Positions 7,132-14,745 of a stretch of 64,000 bases of DNA are shown piece after piece. This stretch comes from Amycolatopsis roodepoortensis. Its GTDB lineage: Bacteria; Actinomycetota; Actinomycetes; Mycobacteriales; Pseudonocardiaceae. Each line of letters begins with the position of its first letter. Position 1 is the first letter of the stretch. Both the position numbers and the translations under genes were made by a program. Location of the stretch: positions 2,170,001 to 2,234,000 of the forward strand of contig NZ_JADBEJ010000005.1 of the NCBI RefSeq assembly GCF_014873915.1. The letters run 5' to 3'. Under the pieces are notes generated by a model. The model saw nothing but the letters and a program-made list of their open reading frames with translations. It was not told where the DNA came from and searched no databases.

Positions 7132-8934
7132 ATGTACGTACTGGGAATCAGCAGGGTCCACGACTCGGCGGCCGCGCTCGTGCGCGACGGCGAGATCATC
7201 GCGTTCGCCGAAGAAGAACGCTTCACCCGCAAGAAGCACGACGGGGACTTCCCCGCGGAGGCGATCAAGTTCTGCCTGGAGCGCGGCGGGATCACCCTCG
7301 CCGACGTCGACCACGTCGCCTACTACTGGCAGCGCTGGCGCGAAGGCATCCACGCGGCGAAGGTGTTCGCGAAGTACTTCCCCGCGACACTGGAGGTCTT
7401 CCGCAACCAGAACGGCGACGAGGGCGGCTCCTCGGCGGGAATGGTGGAGACGTTCAAGACCGGTGGCGGCAAAGGCGTCGACGACTATCACGTCGGCGGC
7501 GCGGTGCTCGCGCACATCAAGCGGTCCTTCACCCTCGAACGCGACGTGAAGGAGGCCGTCGGCTGGACCGGCCCGACGAAGTTCAAGACGCATCTGGTCG
7601 ACCACCACAAGGCGCACGCCGCCAGCGGGTACTTCATCTCGCCGTGGGAAGAGTCGGCGGTGCTCACCTTCGACGGGATCGGCAGCGACGGCACCGCGAC
7701 CTATCTGGGCCACGGCAAGGGAAACCGGATCATCGACATCCGGCGGATCAAGTTCCCGCACTCGCTCGGCGCGATGTACGCCGGCGTCACCGGCTACCTC
7801 GGCTTCTACCCCACCCGTGACGAAGGCAAGATCATGGGGCTGGCGCCGCTGGGCAACGACACCTACGTCGACGCGTTCAAGCAGCTGATCCACCTCGACG
7901 ACGACGGCGGTTACGAGCTCGACCTGAGCTTCTTCGGCCACCACCGCACCGGCAAGCACGTGATGTCGAAGAAGTTCACCGACCTGTTCGGCCCGGCGCG
8001 GCCCAAGACCCGGGTCACCGCGGAGAACCCGGTGCCGCAGCACTACTGCGACGTCGCCTACGCGTTGCAGGTCACCCTGGAGGAGGCCGGGCTGCACATC
8101 GCGCGCTGGCTGCAGCGGGAAACCGGATCGCGGCGGCTGTGCGTCGCGGGCGGTGTCGCACTGAACAGCGTGATGAACGGGCGGATCCTGCTGGAGACGC
8201 CGTTCGAGGACTTCTTCGCCCAGCCCGCGGCGGCCGACGACGGCTGCGCGCTCGGCTCGGCGCTGGAGGTGTCCGTCGGCAAGTACGGCAAGCCGCGCCC
8301 CCGCGACGGCTACACCTACACCGGCCCGGATTACACCGAGGCGGAGATGGAACTGGCGCTGCAGGACGCCGGGGTCCGCTACACCAAGGTCGACGACATC
8401 GCCGCGCACACGGCGAAGAAGATCTCCGAGGGCAAGATCATCGGCTGGGTACAGGGGCGAATGGAGTGCGGGCCGCGCGCGCTCGGCAACCGCTCGCTGG
8501 TGGCCGACCCGCGCGACCCCGACTCGAAGACGCGGATGAACGAGAAGGTCAAGCACCGCGAGGCGTTCCGGCCGTTCGCGCCGTCGTGCCTGGCGGAGCG
8601 CGCGGGCGACTGGTTCGTCAGCGACTATCCGTCGCCGGTCATGCTGCTGGTGTTCGACGTCCTGCCGGACAAACGCGACGAGGTCCCGGCCATCACCCAC
8701 GTCGACGGCACCGCCCGCGTGCAGACGGTGACCGAATCGGACAACCCGCTGTACTACCGGATGATCAGCGAGTTCGAGAAGATCACCGGTGTGCCGATGG
8801 TGGTCAACACCTCGTTCAACGACAACAACGAACCGATCGTCGCCAGCCCGGCCGACGCGGTGGCCTGCTACCTGAAGACCGACGTCGACGCCCTCGCCCT
8901 CGGGCCGTTCTGGGCAGAGAAGGACGACCTGTGA
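7132..8934 (+). CDS. NodU/CmcH-family O-carbamoyltransferase
   Basis: This 600-residue protein fits full-length NodU/CmcH/TobZ carbamoyltransferases, which move the carbamoyl group of carbamoyl phosphate through carbamoyl-AMP onto a hydroxyl. The N-terminal Kae1-like domain begins VLGISRVHDSAAALV and carries the metal site DHHKAHAA and FDGIGSDGT. The C-terminal YrdC-like domain carries CGPRALGNRSLVADPRD and FRPFAPS. A strong GGAGAAGGAA site precedes the ATG. Its acceptor here is presumably the sugar intermediate of the operon. It differs from antibiotic-tailoring homologues only by context, because no polyketide or aminoglycoside genes are visible. Confidence 0.85.
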   Translation: MYVLGISRVHDSAAALVRDGEIIAFAEEERFTRKKHDGDFPAEAIKFCLERGGITLADVDHVAYYWQRWREGIHAAKVFAKYFPATLEVFRNQNGDEGGSSAGMVETFKTGGGKGVDDYHVGGAVLAHIKRSFTLERDVKEAVGWTGPTKFKTHLVDHHKAHAASGYFISPWEESAVLTFDGIGSDGTATYLGHGKGNRIIDIRRIKFPHSLGAMYAGVTGYLGFYPTRDEGKIMGLAPLGNDTYVDAFKQLIHLDDDGGYELDLSFFGHHRTGKHVMSKKFTDLFGPARPKTRVTAENPVPQHYCDVAYALQVTLEEAGLHIARWLQRETGSRRLCVAGGVALNSVMNGRILLETPFEDFFAQPAAADDGCALGSALEVSVGKYGKPRPRDGYTYTGPDYTEAEMELALQDAGVRYTKVDDIAAHTAKKISEGKIIGWVQGRMECGPRALGNRSLVADPRDPDSKTRMNEKVKHREAFRPFAPSCLAERAGDWFVSDYPSPVMLLVFDVLPDKRDEVPAITHVDGTARVQTVTESDNPLYYRMISEFEKITGVPMVVNTSFNDNNEPIVASPADAVACYLKTDVDALALGPFWAEKDDL

Positions 8935-9641
8935 CCGCGACACTGCCCGAGACCGACGGCTGGGTTCCCGCGCTCTACCGGCGGCGGAAATGGCTGTGGC
9001 TGGTGCCCGCCGTCCCGGCCGTGGCGACCACGCTGCTGATCATGGTGATCCTGCCGCCGGACCAGACGCTGGACAACGTCGTCGACTGGGCGTTCAAACT
9101 GTGCCCGTTCGTGTTCGCGGTCGCCACGGTGGCTCTCTTCCCGCGGACGAAATGGGGCCCGGCGCTGATCGTGCTCGCGGTGTTCGTCTACATGTCCTAT
9201 TTGGACACCGAGCTGATCATGCGGATCCAGGCGTTCGCCAGGAACGCCGCCACCGACGAGAACGCCTTCCAGCCGGTGTACCAGTTCGAGTTGTTCATCG
9301 TGACGTTCATCGTCCTGTTCGGGCTGATGGCGTACCGGCTGGGCGGCGGCCGGACGGCGAACGTGCTCAAGACCGGGATCGCGGCGATCCTCGTGGTGAT
9401 CTCGGGCGCGAACGACCTGACGTTCTGGGCGCTCAACGACGTCTGGGCGGCCGGGACGAAGCCGACCGAGCTGAAGTGGGCTTCGCATATGATCGTGTTC
9501 CTCGGCGGGCCGCCGAGCGTTCCGGTCGCGGTGATGTTCATGCTGGTGCACCTGGTGCTGGCGGCGGTCGTGGTCGCGCTGCCGGTCGGCCGGTGGGTGG
9601 ACCGGGCGCTGGGGTTCGCTTCGACCTCGCGCGAGGCATAG
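8931..9641 (+). CDS. Six-helix integral membrane protein of unknown function
   Basis: This 236-residue protein starts at GTG 8931, overlapping the carbamoyltransferase stop as GTGA. It shows six hydrophobic segments, beginning WLWLVPAVPAVATTLLIMVI and ending PVAVMFMLVHLVLAAVVVAL. Polar motifs YMSYLDTELIMRIQAF and SGANDLTFWALNDVW sit between helices and may form a functional face. It is too small for a typical GT-C glycosyltransferase or O-antigen polymerase. I do not recognise the family. As the last gene of the operon it may transfer, anchor or export the product. Confidence 0.6.
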   Translation: MTATLPETDGWVPALYRRRKWLWLVPAVPAVATTLLIMVILPPDQTLDNVVDWAFKLCPFVFAVATVALFPRTKWGPALIVLAVFVYMSYLDTELIMRIQAFARNAATDENAFQPVYQFELFIVTFIVLFGLMAYRLGGGRTANVLKTGIAAILVVISGANDLTFWALNDVWAAGTKPTELKWASHMIVFLGGPPSVPVAVMFMLVHLVLAAVVVALPVGRWVDRALGFASTSREA

Positions 9642-9684
9642 GTCAGTCGTGGCTTGGCCCGTCGGCCCCGTTATGCCGGCGCAT

Positions 9685-9737
9685 GTCGCGAAAGCCACTT
9701 TCAGGACATTGGATGTCTCGAAAGTGGCTTTCGCGAC
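9685..9737. repeat. Long hairpin, first of a tandem pair
   Basis: The 18-base arm GTCGCGAAAGCCACTTTC (9685-9702) is perfectly repeated in inverse at 9720-9737. After one A-C mismatch the stem continues (GGACAT paired with ATGTC) to a three-base loop. Each arm also contains the small palindrome GAAAG-N3-CTTTC. It lies between the convergent ends of the membrane protein gene and hemW. It has no T-tract, so a terminator role is possible but not proven. Confidence 0.8.
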
Positions 9738-9773
9738 GCCTTCGTCACCCGGGCCGCCATGTCGGCCAAGGAA

Positions 9774-9826
9774 GTTGCGAAAGCCACTTTCACAACCTTC
9801 AACGTTGCGAAAGTGGCTTTCGCAAC
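9774..9826. repeat. Long hairpin, second of a tandem pair
   Basis: The 18-base arm GTTGCGAAAGCCACTTTC (9774-9791) pairs perfectly with 9809-9826. It has the same A-C mismatch and inner stem position as the hairpin at 9685-9737. Compared with the first copy, GTC/GAC has become GTT/AAC on both arms, a paired change. It ends eight bases from the hemW stop. Confidence 0.8.
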
Positions 9827-9834
9827 ACCTCCGT

Positions 9835-11049
9835 TCACGTGAGCCGGCGCACCAGACCGTCGGCCAGCAACCGCCCGCGATCGGTCAGCACCGCCCGACC
9901 CTGACCCTCCAAAGCGGACTGATCCAGCAGCCCTTCGGCAGCGGCGGCGCGGGCTTCGGCCCGGCCGTCGTCGTCGAGGGCGTCGAGCGGAAGTCCTTCG
10001 GACAGCCGGAGTTCCAGCATCACGCGTTCCAGGTGCCGGTCCTCGTCGGTCAGCAATTCGCGGCCGGCGGCGGGTGACTCCCCGGCGGCGAGGGACGCGG
10101 CGTAGCGGGCCGGGTGCTTGACGTTCCACCAGCGCACGCCGCCGACGTGGCTGTGCGCGCCGGGACCGGCGCCCCACCAGTCGCCACCGCGCCAGTAGCC
10201 GATGTTGTGCCGGCAGCGGGCTTCCTCCGAGGTCGCCCAGTTGGACACCTCGTACCAGCGCAGCCCCGCCGAGGCGAGGACGCGGTCGATCATCTCGTAG
10301 TCGGCGGCCAGCACGTCGTCGTCCGGCGCGGGCAGTTCACCGCGGCGGATGCGGCGGGCGAGCGCGGTGCCCTCTTCGACGATCAGCGCGTACGCCGAGA
10401 CGTGGTCGACACCCGCGGCGAGCACCGCGTCCAGCGAAGCCTGGAGGTCTTCGGTCCGCTCCCCCGGCGTGCCATAGATGACGTCGAGGTTGACGTGTTC
10501 GAACCCCGCGGCGCGAGCCTCTTCGGCGGCCGCGACCGGACGGCCGGGAGTGTGCACGCGGTCGAGGATCTTCAGCACGTGCCGCGCGGCCGACTGCATC
10601 CCGAGCGAGATCCGGTTGTACCCGGCGTCGCGGATGCCCGCGAAGAACTCGGGCGAGGTGGACTCCGGGTTGGACTCGGTCGTCACCTCGGCGTCCGGCG
10701 CGAGGCCGAAGGTGTCACGGACAGCGTCGAGAACGCTTCGGAGCCCGTCCGCGCCGAGCAGGGACGGGGTGCCGCCGCCGACGAAGACGGTGTCGACCGC
10801 GGGCGGCTTCCCCAGCACGCGCGCGGCGAGGTCGAACTCGCGCTTGAGGCCTTCGAGCCAGGACTGCGGCGACGAACCGCTGTCCAGTTCGCCGGCGGTG
10901 TAGGTGTTGAAGTCGCAGTAGCCGCAGCGGGTCGCGCAGAAGGGGACGTGCACGTAGACACCGAACGGTCGCGTGCCGAGCCCTTCCAGCGCGCTCTCGG
11001 GGAGCGCGGACTCGACGGGCGTGGTGGTTTCGGGCAGCAACGCGGGCAC
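9835..11049 (-). CDS. hemW: HemW-type radical SAM heme chaperone
   Basis: This 404-residue protein carries VYVHVPFCATRCGYCDF, the CxxxCxxC iron-sulfur motif of radical SAM enzymes with the HemW-typical fourth cysteine context. FVGGGTPSLL and TTESNPES follow, as in HemW/HemN-like proteins. HemW binds heme and delivers it to respiratory enzymes. It lacks coproporphyrinogen oxidase activity in characterised members. The start is GTG 11049. In many actinomycetes hemW lies near lepA, whereas here lepA is about 17 kb away. The twin hairpins lie just after its stop. Confidence 0.88.
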   Translation of the reverse strand: MPALLPETTTPVESALPESALEGLGTRPFGVYVHVPFCATRCGYCDFNTYTAGELDSGSSPQSWLEGLKREFDLAARVLGKPPAVDTVFVGGGTPSLLGADGLRSVLDAVRDTFGLAPDAEVTTESNPESTSPEFFAGIRDAGYNRISLGMQSAARHVLKILDRVHTPGRPVAAAEEARAAGFEHVNLDVIYGTPGERTEDLQASLDAVLAAGVDHVSAYALIVEEGTALARRIRRGELPAPDDDVLAADYEMIDRVLASAGLRWYEVSNWATSEEARCRHNIGYWRGGDWWGAGPGAHSHVGGVRWWNVKHPARYAASLAAGESPAAGRELLTDEDRHLERVMLELRLSEGLPLDALDDDGRAEARAAAAEGLLDQSALEGQGRAVLTDRGRLLADGLVRRLT

Positions 11050-11068
11050 ACCCCAGTGTCCCCCACGC

Positions 11069-11106
11069 CGTGAAGGCCTCCTTCCCCGGGGAAAGAGGCC
11101 TTCACG
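11069..11106. repeat. Hairpin with nested palindrome
   Basis: CGTGAAGGCCTC (11069-11080) pairs perfectly with 11095-11106. Inside, separated by one C-A mismatch, is TTCCCCGGGGAA (11082-11093). It lies just after the secreted-protein gene on the minus strand and before hemW. It probably marks a transcript end or processing site. There is no T-tract. Confidence 0.7.
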
Positions 11107-11113
11107 AGACGGG

Positions 11114-11470
11114 TTATCTGTCGGCGATGCGCACCTTGACCGACGTGGAGCGGGTGCCGTCCTCGAACCGCACCCAGACGAGGGTCTCCATGCTCAGCGA
11201 GTAGTCGTTGACCACGTGGTCGACCGACCAGTCGCCGTAGCGGTCCGTGACGGCATCGCGGCTCATCGCGACCTCGACGAGCACCGTATGGGCCACATGC
11301 CCCCGGACGCCCGGCGAGCAGCCGACCGCCTCGAACCGGTACGAGTCACCCTTGTGCAGTACCGCCCCTTCGTCGGGCGAGATCAGCCTGCACCCCTGCT
11401 GAGCCCCGGAAGCGGTACCCGGGATCAGCAGGGACGCCAGCACCATCGCGGCGACCACCCATCGGCGCAT
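11114..11470 (-). CDS. Small secreted protein of unknown function
   Basis: This 118-residue protein is read from ATG 11470, which has GGAGGAG at good spacing. A TTG two codons earlier is the alternative. Residues 1-24 are a signal peptide: a basic start, a hydrophobic stretch VVAAMVLASLLI, and a likely cut after TASGA. The mature part of about 95 residues contains two cysteines (GCRLIS and VGCSPG) that could form a disulfide. It is rich in beta-forming residues (ETLVWVRFEDGTRSTSVKVRI). No family is recognised. It is monocistronic, with a hairpin downstream. Confidence 0.6.
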   Translation of the reverse strand: MRRWVVAAMVLASLLIPGTASGAQQGCRLISPDEGAVLHKGDSYRFEAVGCSPGVRGHVAHTVLVEVAMSRDAVTDRYGDWSVDHVVNDYSLSMETLVWVRFEDGTRSTSVKVRIADR

Positions 11471-11555
11471 GCGCAACTCCTCCGTCCTCTGTGGATCGGA
11501 GACCGAAGCTAGCGGCGAAGGCGGCCCCGCGCGGCCTCACTCACCCGAAGCGGTA

Positions 11556-11969
11556 CTAGGCCAACCCGTTCGCGGCCAGCCACTCCGGCGACGGCGGGAT
11601 CGCCTCGATGATGTCGATCAGGAAGCCGTTCAGGTCCTCGATGTAGAAGTGCCGCTGGCCGAACTCCTCGTCGACGAGTTCGGTGACGATCTTGACCCCC
11701 TCCGCGCGCAGCCGCTCGTACTCGGCCGCCGCGTCGGCGACCATGAAGCCGACCATGGAACCGGCCGCTTCCTGCGCCCGCCACGGCTCCGGCGTGGCCT
11801 TGTGACCACGCTTGGCGAAGCTCATCTCATAGCCGGGGACGCCGACGTTGAGGCTGGAGAACCAGTCGAGCTCGATCGTCACCGTCAGCTGCATGTGCCG
11901 CTTCCACCAGGCGGTGGTCTCGGCGATGTCGTCGACGAGCACACAGGCACCGAAACCGCTGAGTTGCAT
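11556..11969 (-). CDS. VOC (glyoxalase/bleomycin-resistance) family protein
   Basis: This 137-residue single-domain protein starts at ATG 11969, chosen because GGGAGGAAA precedes it. A longer frame reaches into the promoter. The fold pattern is vicinal oxygen chelate: an opening strand (FGACVLVDDIAETTAWWKRHM), a middle strand and FYIEDLNGFLIDIIEAIPPSP at the end, with likely metal-binding His/Glu near the C-terminus. VOC proteins catalyse glyoxalase or dioxygenase reactions, or sequester drugs. The substrate is not evident. It is divergent from a TetR regulator with a dyad in the shared promoter, so it is probably that regulator's target. Confidence 0.7.
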   Translation of the reverse strand: MQLSGFGACVLVDDIAETTAWWKRHMQLTVTIELDWFSSLNVGVPGYEMSFAKRGHKATPEPWRAQEAAGSMVGFMVADAAAEYERLRAEGVKIVTELVDEEFGQRHFYIEDLNGFLIDIIEAIPPSPEWLAANGLA

Positions 11970-11991
11970 CTGGTGTTTCCTCCCGGTTGTT

Positions 11992-12027
11992 AACCACTTG
12001 ATGCGTAGTACTATAGACATAGTGGTT
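11992..12027. promoter_or_regulatory. Dyad operator between VOC gene and TetR gene
   Basis: AACCACT (11992-11998) is inverted as AGTGGTT (12021-12027). A second palindrome, TAGTACTA (12006-12013), has the same centre at 12009/12010. A dyad between divergent genes of which one is a TetR regulator is the usual place for its operator, controlling both. Confidence 0.55.
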
Positions 12028-12052
12028 TGACCGAGGCAAGGAGAATGTTCCG

Positions 12053-12625
12053 ATGCGACAGAACCCGGAGCGCAGGACCGCGCTGACCGACGCCGCCATC
12101 ACCGTCCTCGCCCGCGAGGGCGCCCGCGGGCTCACCTACCGCGCCGTGGACGTCGAAGCGGACGTCCCGCCGGGAACGACGTCGAACTACTTCCGCAACC
12201 GGGACCAGCTGCTCGGCGAAGTGGGCGTCCGCGTGCAGGAACGGTTGTCGGCCCCGGCCGACGTGATGGCGAACCCGCAGGCGGAATCGCCGTCCCACGA
12301 CCGGGTCGGCGTCCTGCTCGGCGAGCTCATGGGGCGTCTGACCGCCCACCGCGAGCCCTACCTCGCCCTGCTCGAACTCCGGCTCGAAGCCACCCGGCGC
12401 CCGGATCTCTCGGCCGCGCTGACCAAGACCGTCCGCGAGGGCATCGACATGAGCGTCGACTGGCACGTCGCGGCTGGGATGCCCGGCGGGCGCGCCGAAG
12501 TGCTGCTGATGTACCTCGCGCTGACCGGGCTCACCGTCGAACGGCTGACCCTGCCGGAGGTGCTCGCGGACGTCACCGACGAAGACGTCATCCGGATCAT
12601 CGTGGACCGCGTCCTGCCGTCGTGA
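12053..12625 (+). CDS. TetR-family transcriptional regulator
   Basis: This 190-residue protein has an N-terminal helix-turn-helix: RRTALTDAAITVLAREGARGLTYRAV followed by VPPGTTSNYFRNRDQLL, the classical TetR recognition helix pattern. The C-terminal ligand-binding half contains TGLTVERLTLPEVLADVTDEDV near the end. AGGAG precedes the ATG. It is divergent from the VOC protein and probably represses it and itself through the dyad at 11992-12027. The effector is unknown. Confidence 0.82.
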   Translation: MRQNPERRTALTDAAITVLAREGARGLTYRAVDVEADVPPGTTSNYFRNRDQLLGEVGVRVQERLSAPADVMANPQAESPSHDRVGVLLGELMGRLTAHREPYLALLELRLEATRRPDLSAALTKTVREGIDMSVDWHVAAGMPGGRAEVLLMYLALTGLTVERLTLPEVLADVTDEDVIRIIVDRVLPS

Positions 12626-12778
12626 TGAGCGCGCGTTCTGCGTCACAATGCCCGGCGGCGAACCCGGGCTTGACCTTCCAGTCAGGACTCTGACCAGCAA
12701 AAACAGCCGAATCCGGACGGTGTTCCCAGTATTCGGACCGGCCTGGACCACATAGTGGGCGCGTGGCACGCTGAATCA

Positions 12779-12865
12779 ATGACCCGCGCCGGAATCACCC
12801 TCGTGGCACGCCGCCACGTGGACCTCCGTCGTGTGGCGAGCGCGCTCTGTGCGACGAACCGCTGA
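12779..12865 (+). CDS. Actinobacterial leader peptide (RRHVDL type) upstream of the sulfur operon
   Basis: A 28-codon frame starting MTRAGITLVA contains RRHVDLRRVASALC and stops at 12863-12865, 36 bases before nirA. This Arg-Arg-His-Val-Asp-Leu ... Ser-Ala-x-Cys pattern is typical of a family of short actinobacterial cis-regulatory leader peptides found before sulfur-metabolism operons. Its ribosome site is weak and it may be translated from near the transcript start. Stalling at the cysteine codon near the end would link operon expression to cysteine supply. That mechanism is inferred, not shown. Confidence 0.65.
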   Translation: MTRAGITLVARRHVDLRRVASALCATNR

Positions 12866-12901
12866 CTCCCCGCCACCACCACGATCTGCCGGAGGACTCC
12901 C

Positions 12902-14596
12902 ATGTCGTCGCCCACGCGCGAGACCCCTGCCCGCACGCCCCGGGTGAAACAGAAACGGGGCGAGGGACAGTGGGCGCTGGGGTATCGCGAACCCCTGAAC
13001 CCCAACGAGCGGTCCAAAAAGGACGACAATCCGCTCAACGTCCGTGCGCGGATCGAGAACATCTACGCCCGCGGCGGCTTCGACTCGATCGACCCTGGCG
13101 ACCTCCGCGGCCGGTTCCGCTGGTTCGGTCTCTACACCCAGCGCAAACCGGGGATCGACGGCGGCCGCACCGCGACGCTGGAACCCGAAGAGCTCGACGA
13201 CCGCTACTTCATGCTGCGGGTGCGGATCGACGGCGGCGCGCTGACCACCGGCCAGCTGGCCGTGCTCGCCGAGATCTCGCAGACCCACGCGCGCGACACC
13301 GCCGACATCACCGACCGCCAGAACATCCAGTACCACTGGATCCAGATCGAGGACGTCCCGGCGATCTGGGACAAACTCGAAAAGGCCGGGATGACCACGC
13401 TGGAGGCGTGCGGCGACAGCCCGCGCGTCATCCTCGGCTCCCCCGTCGCCGGTATCGCGGCCGACGAGATCATCGACGGCACCCCCGCGATCGACGAGAT
13501 CAAACGCCGCTACATCGGCGACCCGCGCTACTCGAACCTGCCGCGCAAGTTCAAGACCGCGGTCTCCGGGCAGCAGGACGTCGCGCACGAGATCAACGAC
13601 GTCGCCTTCGTCGGCGTGAACCACCCCGACCACGGCCCCGGCTTCGACGTCTGGGTCGGCGGCGGGCTGTCCACCAACCCGATGATCGGGCAGCGGCTGG
13701 GCGCCTGGGTCTCCCTCGACGAGGTCCCCGACGTGTGGGAAGGCGTGATCAGCGTCTTCCGCGACTACGGCTACCGGCGGCTCCGCGCTCGCGCCCGGAT
13801 CAAGTTCCTGGTCAAGGACTGGGGCGCCGCGAAGTTCCGCCAGGTGCTGGAAGACGAGTACCTCAAGCGCAAGCTGACCGACGGCCCGGCGCCCGAGGTG
13901 CCCGCCGGCCAGATCGACCATGTCGGCGTGCACCCGCAGATCGACGGGAAGTTCTACGTCGGTGCCGCGCCGGTCGCGGGCCGGGTCTCCGGATCCACCC
14001 TGCTGGCGGTCGCCAAGGCCGCCGAGCGGGCCGGGTCGAACCGCGTCCGCCTGACCCCGCACCAGAAGCTCGTGGTCCTCGACGTCCCCGAGGCCGAGGT
14101 GAACGGGCTGAAGAGCGAGCTGTCCGAACTCGGCTTGGAGACCGAGCCTTCGCCGTGGCGCCGCGGGATCATGGCCTGCACCGGCCTGGAATTCTGCAAA
14201 CTCGCGATCGTCGAGACCAAGGCCCGCGCGATCGAGCTGGTCACCGAACTGGAGAAGCGTCTCGCCGACATCCAGGCCGAGATCGAGAACCCGGTGACCG
14301 TGCACCTCAACGGCTGCCCCAACTCGTGCGCCCGCGTCCAGACTGCCGACATCGGCCTCAAGGGCCAGATCGTCACCGACGAGGACGGCAAGCAGGTCGA
14401 GGGCTTCCAGGTGCACCTCGGCGGCGGGCTCGGCCTGGACGCCGGGTTCGGCCGGAAACTGCGCGGGCACAAGGTGACCGCGTCCGAGCTGACCGCGTAT
14501 GTCGAGCGGGTCGTGCGGGCGTACATCGCCGGCCGCGAACCCGGCGAGCGGTTCGCCCAGTGGGTCCTGCGGGCCGACGAGGGCGTCTTGCAATGA
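12902..14596 (+). CDS. nirA: Ferredoxin-dependent sulfite reductase (NirA/Sir type)
   Basis: This 564-residue protein reduces sulfite to sulfide with six electrons from ferredoxin. The siroheme-[4Fe-4S] ligands are visible: CTGLEFC (C426, C432) and CPNSC (C472, C476). It also has the duplicated ferrite-like blocks, including TADITDRQNIQYHWI and VGGGLSTNPMIGQRLGAWV. The context with cysH, cysD and cysN makes it a sulfite rather than a nitrite reductase. GGAGG lies seven bases before the ATG. Its stop overlaps the next start as ATGA. It is the first gene of the assimilation operon, after the leader peptide. Confidence 0.92.
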   Translation: MSSPTRETPARTPRVKQKRGEGQWALGYREPLNPNERSKKDDNPLNVRARIENIYARGGFDSIDPGDLRGRFRWFGLYTQRKPGIDGGRTATLEPEELDDRYFMLRVRIDGGALTTGQLAVLAEISQTHARDTADITDRQNIQYHWIQIEDVPAIWDKLEKAGMTTLEACGDSPRVILGSPVAGIAADEIIDGTPAIDEIKRRYIGDPRYSNLPRKFKTAVSGQQDVAHEINDVAFVGVNHPDHGPGFDVWVGGGLSTNPMIGQRLGAWVSLDEVPDVWEGVISVFRDYGYRRLRARARIKFLVKDWGAAKFRQVLEDEYLKRKLTDGPAPEVPAGQIDHVGVHPQIDGKFYVGAAPVAGRVSGSTLLAVAKAAERAGSNRVRLTPHQKLVVLDVPEAEVNGLKSELSELGLETEPSPWRRGIMACTGLEFCKLAIVETKARAIELVTELEKRLADIQAEIENPVTVHLNGCPNSCARVQTADIGLKGQIVTDEDGKQVEGFQVHLGGGLGLDAGFGRKLRGHKVTASELTAYVERVVRAYIAGREPGERFAQWVLRADEGVLQ

Positions 14597-14745
14597 CGGA
14601 GCGCGCGACCCCGTACTACTGCCCTTTCTGTGGCGATGAAGACCTGCGGCCGGAAGAGGGCGGCTCGTGGCTGTGCTCGGGCTGCCGCCGGGTCTTCACC
14701 GTGAAGTTCCTCGGACTGTCCTTTCCGGAGGTGTCGCAAGGATGA
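14593..14745 (+). CDS. 50-residue zinc-ribbon protein in the sulfate assimilation operon
   Basis: This tiny gene overlaps nirA (ATGA) and cysH (ATGA) at its two ends, so it is firmly embedded in the operon. It encodes YYCPFCGDEDLRPEE followed by WLCSGCRRVF: two CxxC pairs 20 residues apart, a rubredoxin- or zinc-ribbon-like metal site. Actinomycete sir-cysH operons often carry such a small protein, to my knowledge without a proven function. It could deliver electrons or scaffold the sulfite reductase. Confidence 0.8.
   Translation: MTERATPYYCPFCGDEDLRPEEGGSWLCSGCRRVFTVKFLGLSFPEVSQG

Noticed and set aside
7093..8943. Long minus-strand frame opposite the carbamoyltransferase
   Set aside because: Composition is His/Asp/Val/Arg-rich antisense noise, and the plus strand encodes a complete NodU-family enzyme.
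9685..9826. Short CRISPR-like array
   Set aside because: The repeats are inverted arms of two hairpins, not direct repeats with regular spacers, and no cas gene is present.
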